This document shows positions 60,023 through 64,000 of a DNA stretch of 64,000 nt, piece after piece; position 1 is the stretch's first letter, and each line of letters begins with the position of its first letter. The DNA comes from Rhododendron vialii. Its lineage: Eukaryota > Streptophyta > Magnoliopsida > Ericales > Ericaceae. The notes beneath the pieces were generated by a model, which made no database searches, was not told where the DNA came from, and saw only the letters and a program-made list of their open reading frames with translations. The stretch is taken from NCBI RefSeq assembly GCF_030253575.1, contig NC_080559.1, forward strand, positions 34,715,501 to 34,779,500. The letters are read 5' to 3'. Position numbers and translations under genes: made by a program.

Positions 60023-60598
60023 ATGGCTGCGTTGACCTGGCACTGACGTAACGGCTCCGTTTGTTTGGTTACTCGGTAAAAGAAAGAAATTTGTGATGGA
60101 GACAAGTCCGTGGAAATTTAAATCTAACGAGTAAAGGGAAAAGGAAAAAGAGAAAAGGAGAGTTTCAGCTTTTCAACTTTCAACGCCCGTAGGGTTTTTT
60201 GGAAACGACGCCGGATTCACTTTTAGAACTTTTAGAACTCGACTCGTGTTCCTTTTTCCCTTCTTTTTTGTTTATTTTTTTGTTTATTTTTACTTAAAAT
60301 GGGTAAATCTTGTTTATGTTTATTGTTATCATTTGCAAAGAACTTTATGATCTCATCAAATACAGTATGAGATTAACTTTTGTTTTATGAGCCTTGCCCG
60401 GAGCTACTACCAGGGGATTAAGGTGTTTTTTTAATAACCGGATGTTTCGGTTCATTTGTGCGTTTAAACCTAAATCAACAATCAAAAAATCTTCCGCGAC
60501 TCTAAAGTCATATATGCCTAAATCAACGACCAACAAATCTTCAGCGACGAGAATGATTAAGATTACTAAATACTAATAAATTATAGAAATCATAGATA

Positions 60599-61003
60599 AG
60601 TTTAATTTTGCTCACCCACCTCGCAAGCGGATGAACATCGCCCATTGAATTGATTGGCTAAAATAGTGTAATCCAGAGCTTTAACTCCCAAAAGAAAAAC
60701 CACTCATTGTTTAAGACAATCGCAAGTGAGGATAATGTTTACTTAGGGGGGGACTGGGTGAATAAAATTGAACTCTGAGAGTTGGTTTCGTGCATGAGGT
60801 GAGTGAACATTACCCTTCGGAGGGTGAACATTACCCTCTTCCGTTGAAATGGTGTGAATTCCACCATAAAGTGATATCATGCTTACTAAAAAGTATATTG
60901 TATGGTAAACATGACATCACTTTGTGGTGGGATCTACACTATTTTAACCAATAGAAAGGAAGGTAATGTTCACCATCTTTTAAGGAAGGTGAACAAAATT
61001 ACA
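60599..61003. mobile_element. Palindromic non-autonomous element
   Basis: The ends TTTAATTTTGCTCACC and the complement of GGTGAACAAAATTACAC match. Inner inverted words (GGTGAACATTACC, CACAAAGTGATGTCATG-type) continue to a centre near 60,895. About 400 bp, no coding capacity. Confidence 0.5.
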
Positions 61004-61057
61004 CTTCCTGCGAAGAAAGAAAGATACATACAATTCCGACAATAAAGATAGGGAAAT

Positions 61058-61166
61058 GATTTTGCAACTCCCTTTTTTGTTAACACCACTCCACTGCAAG
61101 TGTATTTTTGCATTAAAAATACACTTGAAGGGAAGTGGCGTTAACAAAAAAAAGAGTGGCAAAATC
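61058..61166. repeat. 109-bp hairpin
   Basis: The arms of about 52 bp share GATTTTGC, TTTTTTGTTAAC and CAAGTGTATTTTT, with a centre at about 61,111. It could be a tiny MITE or a small-RNA precursor. Confidence 0.7.
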
Positions 61167-63178
61167 AGCAGCCTAAAGACACTCTTGTACAATCAGTTAA
61201 AACTAAGGATCCGTTCCGCTACGGTTCTTATTTTTTAAGTGCTTATTTTCTGTTTTACGAGACATGTAATTCTTTCACAATACATCACTATTAATTTAAA
61301 AAATAAATACTTATTTACTTATTTTAATTGGTGGAAGCTCATTCTCGCATCTTCTTTCTTTTTCCCAACCAGCAATCAGTATTTGGTAATTGACCCAACA
61401 AGAAAGATGACAAAATTCAGGAAAAGATTCAAACAAAAAAGAAAAACGTGTTTAAAAAATCAAATTTGTTTTGGAGTGAAATGTTTGCTTGTGATTCAAA
61501 TGGAATAGGTTCACATCGATAGTCAACTAGTGGAGACAATAGTCAAATTAAGTCTTAGACCAGTTCACTCTGATGGAGACTCGAAAGTGTTCATATTAGG
61601 TGAATGGTAAAAATGATTCTGTTCATAGTATATCATCTTTTCTGAAAATTCATCGCGTCAAATGAGACAATTAGGGCTTAGCCCAGTTGACACTCTCACT
61701 TGGACTCTTCCCAAAATATGATAACAGTATATTCTTCGACAAACTAGATCCCGTGTTTGACATTATCGTCCTCACTTGACGGGAAAAATAAGAAGAAAAA
61801 AAACACCAACGTCTCTATTGAGAAATTTGGGGAGACGAAAATAGCATCTTGTTGAATAGCCAACGAAATAAAGACGCAGTAGCATATTGTGCACATTGCT
61901 GTGCAAGACGTTATGTTAACAGCAATCCTCCAACCCAGCGTACTTTAAGCTTTACTAAAGATCAAAAGTTGGTGTTTTTACCCCATACAAGTGATGAGAT
62001 GATGAAACAGGCAAATGGGTGCAAATTAATCCATTTGGAAAAAAAGAGTCTCCAAAGTTATATATATTTTTATTATATCAAAGAAAAGGTCCTTATCTAC
62101 AATATACATAAGTTGCGTTTCCGCAAGGTTTTCTTAGTTGCAAGACCCACCCAGAAAGCCAGGAAACAAGAATTCCTTAAATACTGCACAAGGAAGATAA
62201 TATCATAGTTTATCGAAAGGACCACTCGATATTTTCTATTAGAAGGGTTAAATTATGCTCACATCTGGCCATCATCAATTCTATAATCCTACTGTTAGGT
62301 GAAGAGACATGAAATACAGGAGATGGTAGAGATTTGAAGGTGAGGATTGGGAATGATGAGTGGGTAGCAACTAAGGATAAAAGTGGGTGTGGCTAATGGT
62401 TCAGCTCAAGTTCAGTCAAAGCAGCTTTAAAACCTAATTCCTACCCCAAAGTATACGTCCCACGTACGCACCTAAACCTTGAAAACTCTTTGCTCCTAAA
62501 ACCAATATGCAAATTGCAAGAATTGTGCTGAAACAAACCTGGAAGCCTAATAAGCATGAATAGAGATATGGATACTGACATGGATATGGAAATAAATCAA
62601 ATACTCCCTAGAGCATCAGACACCGCATCTAGATAGTGTACAAGACTACACGAGAGTCCAAGGCGTGTCGTTCAATTGTGACGAACAAGAAAACATTAGG
62701 ACAGGCCTCGTGGCGTGTCTGACAGGTATCCAGGCATAACCAACATTCAACGGCAACAGACATGTGTCCAACACGAATCCGACACCCATTTAGGCAAAGC
62801 CTGTGGTGTTCTAATGTAAGGGCAAACAAGTCCGTAGTCTCAAAACTACACGCTTTCTTGCTGTATTTTATATGCTGTGATTATGAAAATGCACCTTCTC
62901 TTCCATTATGAGTATTATAACCCCAAAGTAAACACTTATCTTTCCTATAGCAATCAATGTTCTAAAGATAAAGATGATCACACTAGACACGTAATCTATG
63001 ATTGAATAAGACAAGCATTCGAAGGGAGCTACTTCTTCATATAAAGTAAAAAGTAAGTCAAATTGATAAAGATGGAGGCATCCATAGACATTCCAAGAAT
63101 AGTCTAAAGACTCTAAATGAATAGTAGGTATGAAATTTAAGACATCAAGTCCCTAGAAAAATAGATACCACAGTAAGT

Positions 63179-63301
<123 letters not shown>

Positions 63302-63313
63302 ATAATCACACAA

Positions 63314-63467
63314 GTGATTGGATGGTAGAGTTATAATCACTGGTACTTGATATAATCACACAAGTGTTCAAAAGAACATGGGAACATTAAGTGATTGGAT
63401 GGTAGAGTTATAATCACTGGTACTTGATATAATCACACAAGTGTTCAAAAGCACATGGGAACATTAA
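63314..63467. repeat. 77-bp tandem duplication
   Basis: Copies at 63,314-63,390 and 63,391-63,467 start GTGATTGGATGGTAGAG and are almost identical. A partial third start (TTATAATCACACAAGTG) precedes them. Confidence 0.9.
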
Positions 63468-63898
63468 GAGACTGGTCAATACAATATCTCAAGCAAGTCG
63501 ACGGTAAACCTTTCACCCAGCCATACATAAAATGCACCAAGGAAATTGAACAAAAAAAAAAAAAGAGTACGCAGGTAGTTGCAAATTCAGTAGAATCAGT
63601 ACTGTAAAAAGTCTTGGTTGACATTTTTTTGAAAAGTCTTGGTTGACATATACTCCTAACACATAAGCAAGAACATTGGAATTAAAGATCCAAGAAAATT
63701 AAGGATCCCAGGAGTTGATGCTCAATGGAAGCTTCAGAAACTACTGCAGTTCAATGCAAGTTTCCAAAAGACTGACCAAAACATTGTAGGCTTTCCAGCA
63801 ATGGATCCTCACACTTAAAGGTTAAATGAGCTTTTAGAAGCAGAAAAAACACCTTAGTGTATCCAGATGTAAACATTCATGGAAAAATGACGCAATCA

Positions 63899-64000
63899 TT
63901 ACTGACTTGGTAGAATAGAAAACTCAAGATCAAACATATCACTCAGGGTTTGCCAATCAGAATTATCATTATGGCACTTCAATAGTGACTGCTTGGACTC
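63899..64000 (-). CDS. Probable last coding exon of an unknown gene (partial)
   Basis: From the window edge a minus-strand frame without stops runs 33 codons to TAA at 63,899-63,901. The peptide includes SDWQTLSDMFDLEFSILPSQ and is acidic-hydrophobic like a natural C-terminus. Beyond the stop the sequence turns AT-rich, like a 3' untranslated region. There is no start codon because the gene would continue past 64,000. I do not recognise the family. It could be a chance frame. Confidence 0.35.
   Translation of the reverse strand, partial: ESKQSLLKCHNDNSDWQTLSDMFDLEFSILPSQ

Noticed and set aside
61849..62208. 119-codon plus-strand frame
   Set aside because: Composition is like non-coding DNA (Lys/Tyr/Ile-rich tail) and no domain is visible.

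Overview
The window is nuclear DNA of a flowering plant, most likely a eudicot. Intergenic DNA is AT-rich, genes have many short exons with GT-AG introns, small inverted-repeat transposons are abundant, and every recognisable protein is of a plant type. I cannot name the species. No tRNA, rRNA, CRISPR or bacterial-type feature was found.

Left part (1-11,100): an accessory, repeat-rich region. Five diverged copies of a roughly 480-610 bp sequence lie in the same orientation at 199-747, 4,868-5,376, 5,628-6,241, 6,354-6,866 and 10,409-10,885. No reading frame is shared, but two short hairpins are kept with paired base changes, and two copies have a TATA box on the minus-strand side. I read them as a tandem family of minus-strand structured non-coding RNA genes. 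Between them sit a Pack-MULE-like transposon (1,466-3,376) that carries a broken piece of a DUF579/glucuronoxylan methyltransferase-like gene and a nested hAT element, plus Harbinger-type MITEs.

Centre-left (12,044-17,698, minus): a nine-exon gene for a 278-residue membrane-anchored protein with a purple-acid-phosphatase-like fold that has lost its metal ligands. Next (22,009-33,776, minus) is a nine-exon FIP1 homologue (1,318 aa, 3'-end processing of mRNA), with LINE pieces in two introns and a 231-bp tandem duplication in a third. Then (35,741-36,547, minus) comes a single-exon CAF1 deadenylase (268 aa) with a duplicated upstream region. FIP1 and CAF1 both act on mRNA 3' ends (polyadenylation and poly(A) removal). 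Their proximity is probably chance.

Centre-right: 37.5-43.7 kb is intergenic, with a threefold 167-bp repeat and an 819-bp fold-back transposon flanked by a 10-bp target duplication. The GAPN gene (43,883-49,332, plus) encodes the 496-aa cytosolic non-phosphorylating NADP-dependent glyceraldehyde-3-phosphate dehydrogenase. After another repeat-rich interval, a seven-exon bHLH transcription factor gene of the LRL class (55,822-60,022, plus; 451 aa) follows. The right end holds hairpin repeats, a compound microsatellite, and probably the last coding exon of a minus-strand gene that runs out of the window.

Exon boundaries were set by eye from frame continuity, GT-AG sites and family resemblance. 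All joined reading frames close without a remainder. No transcript evidence was available.
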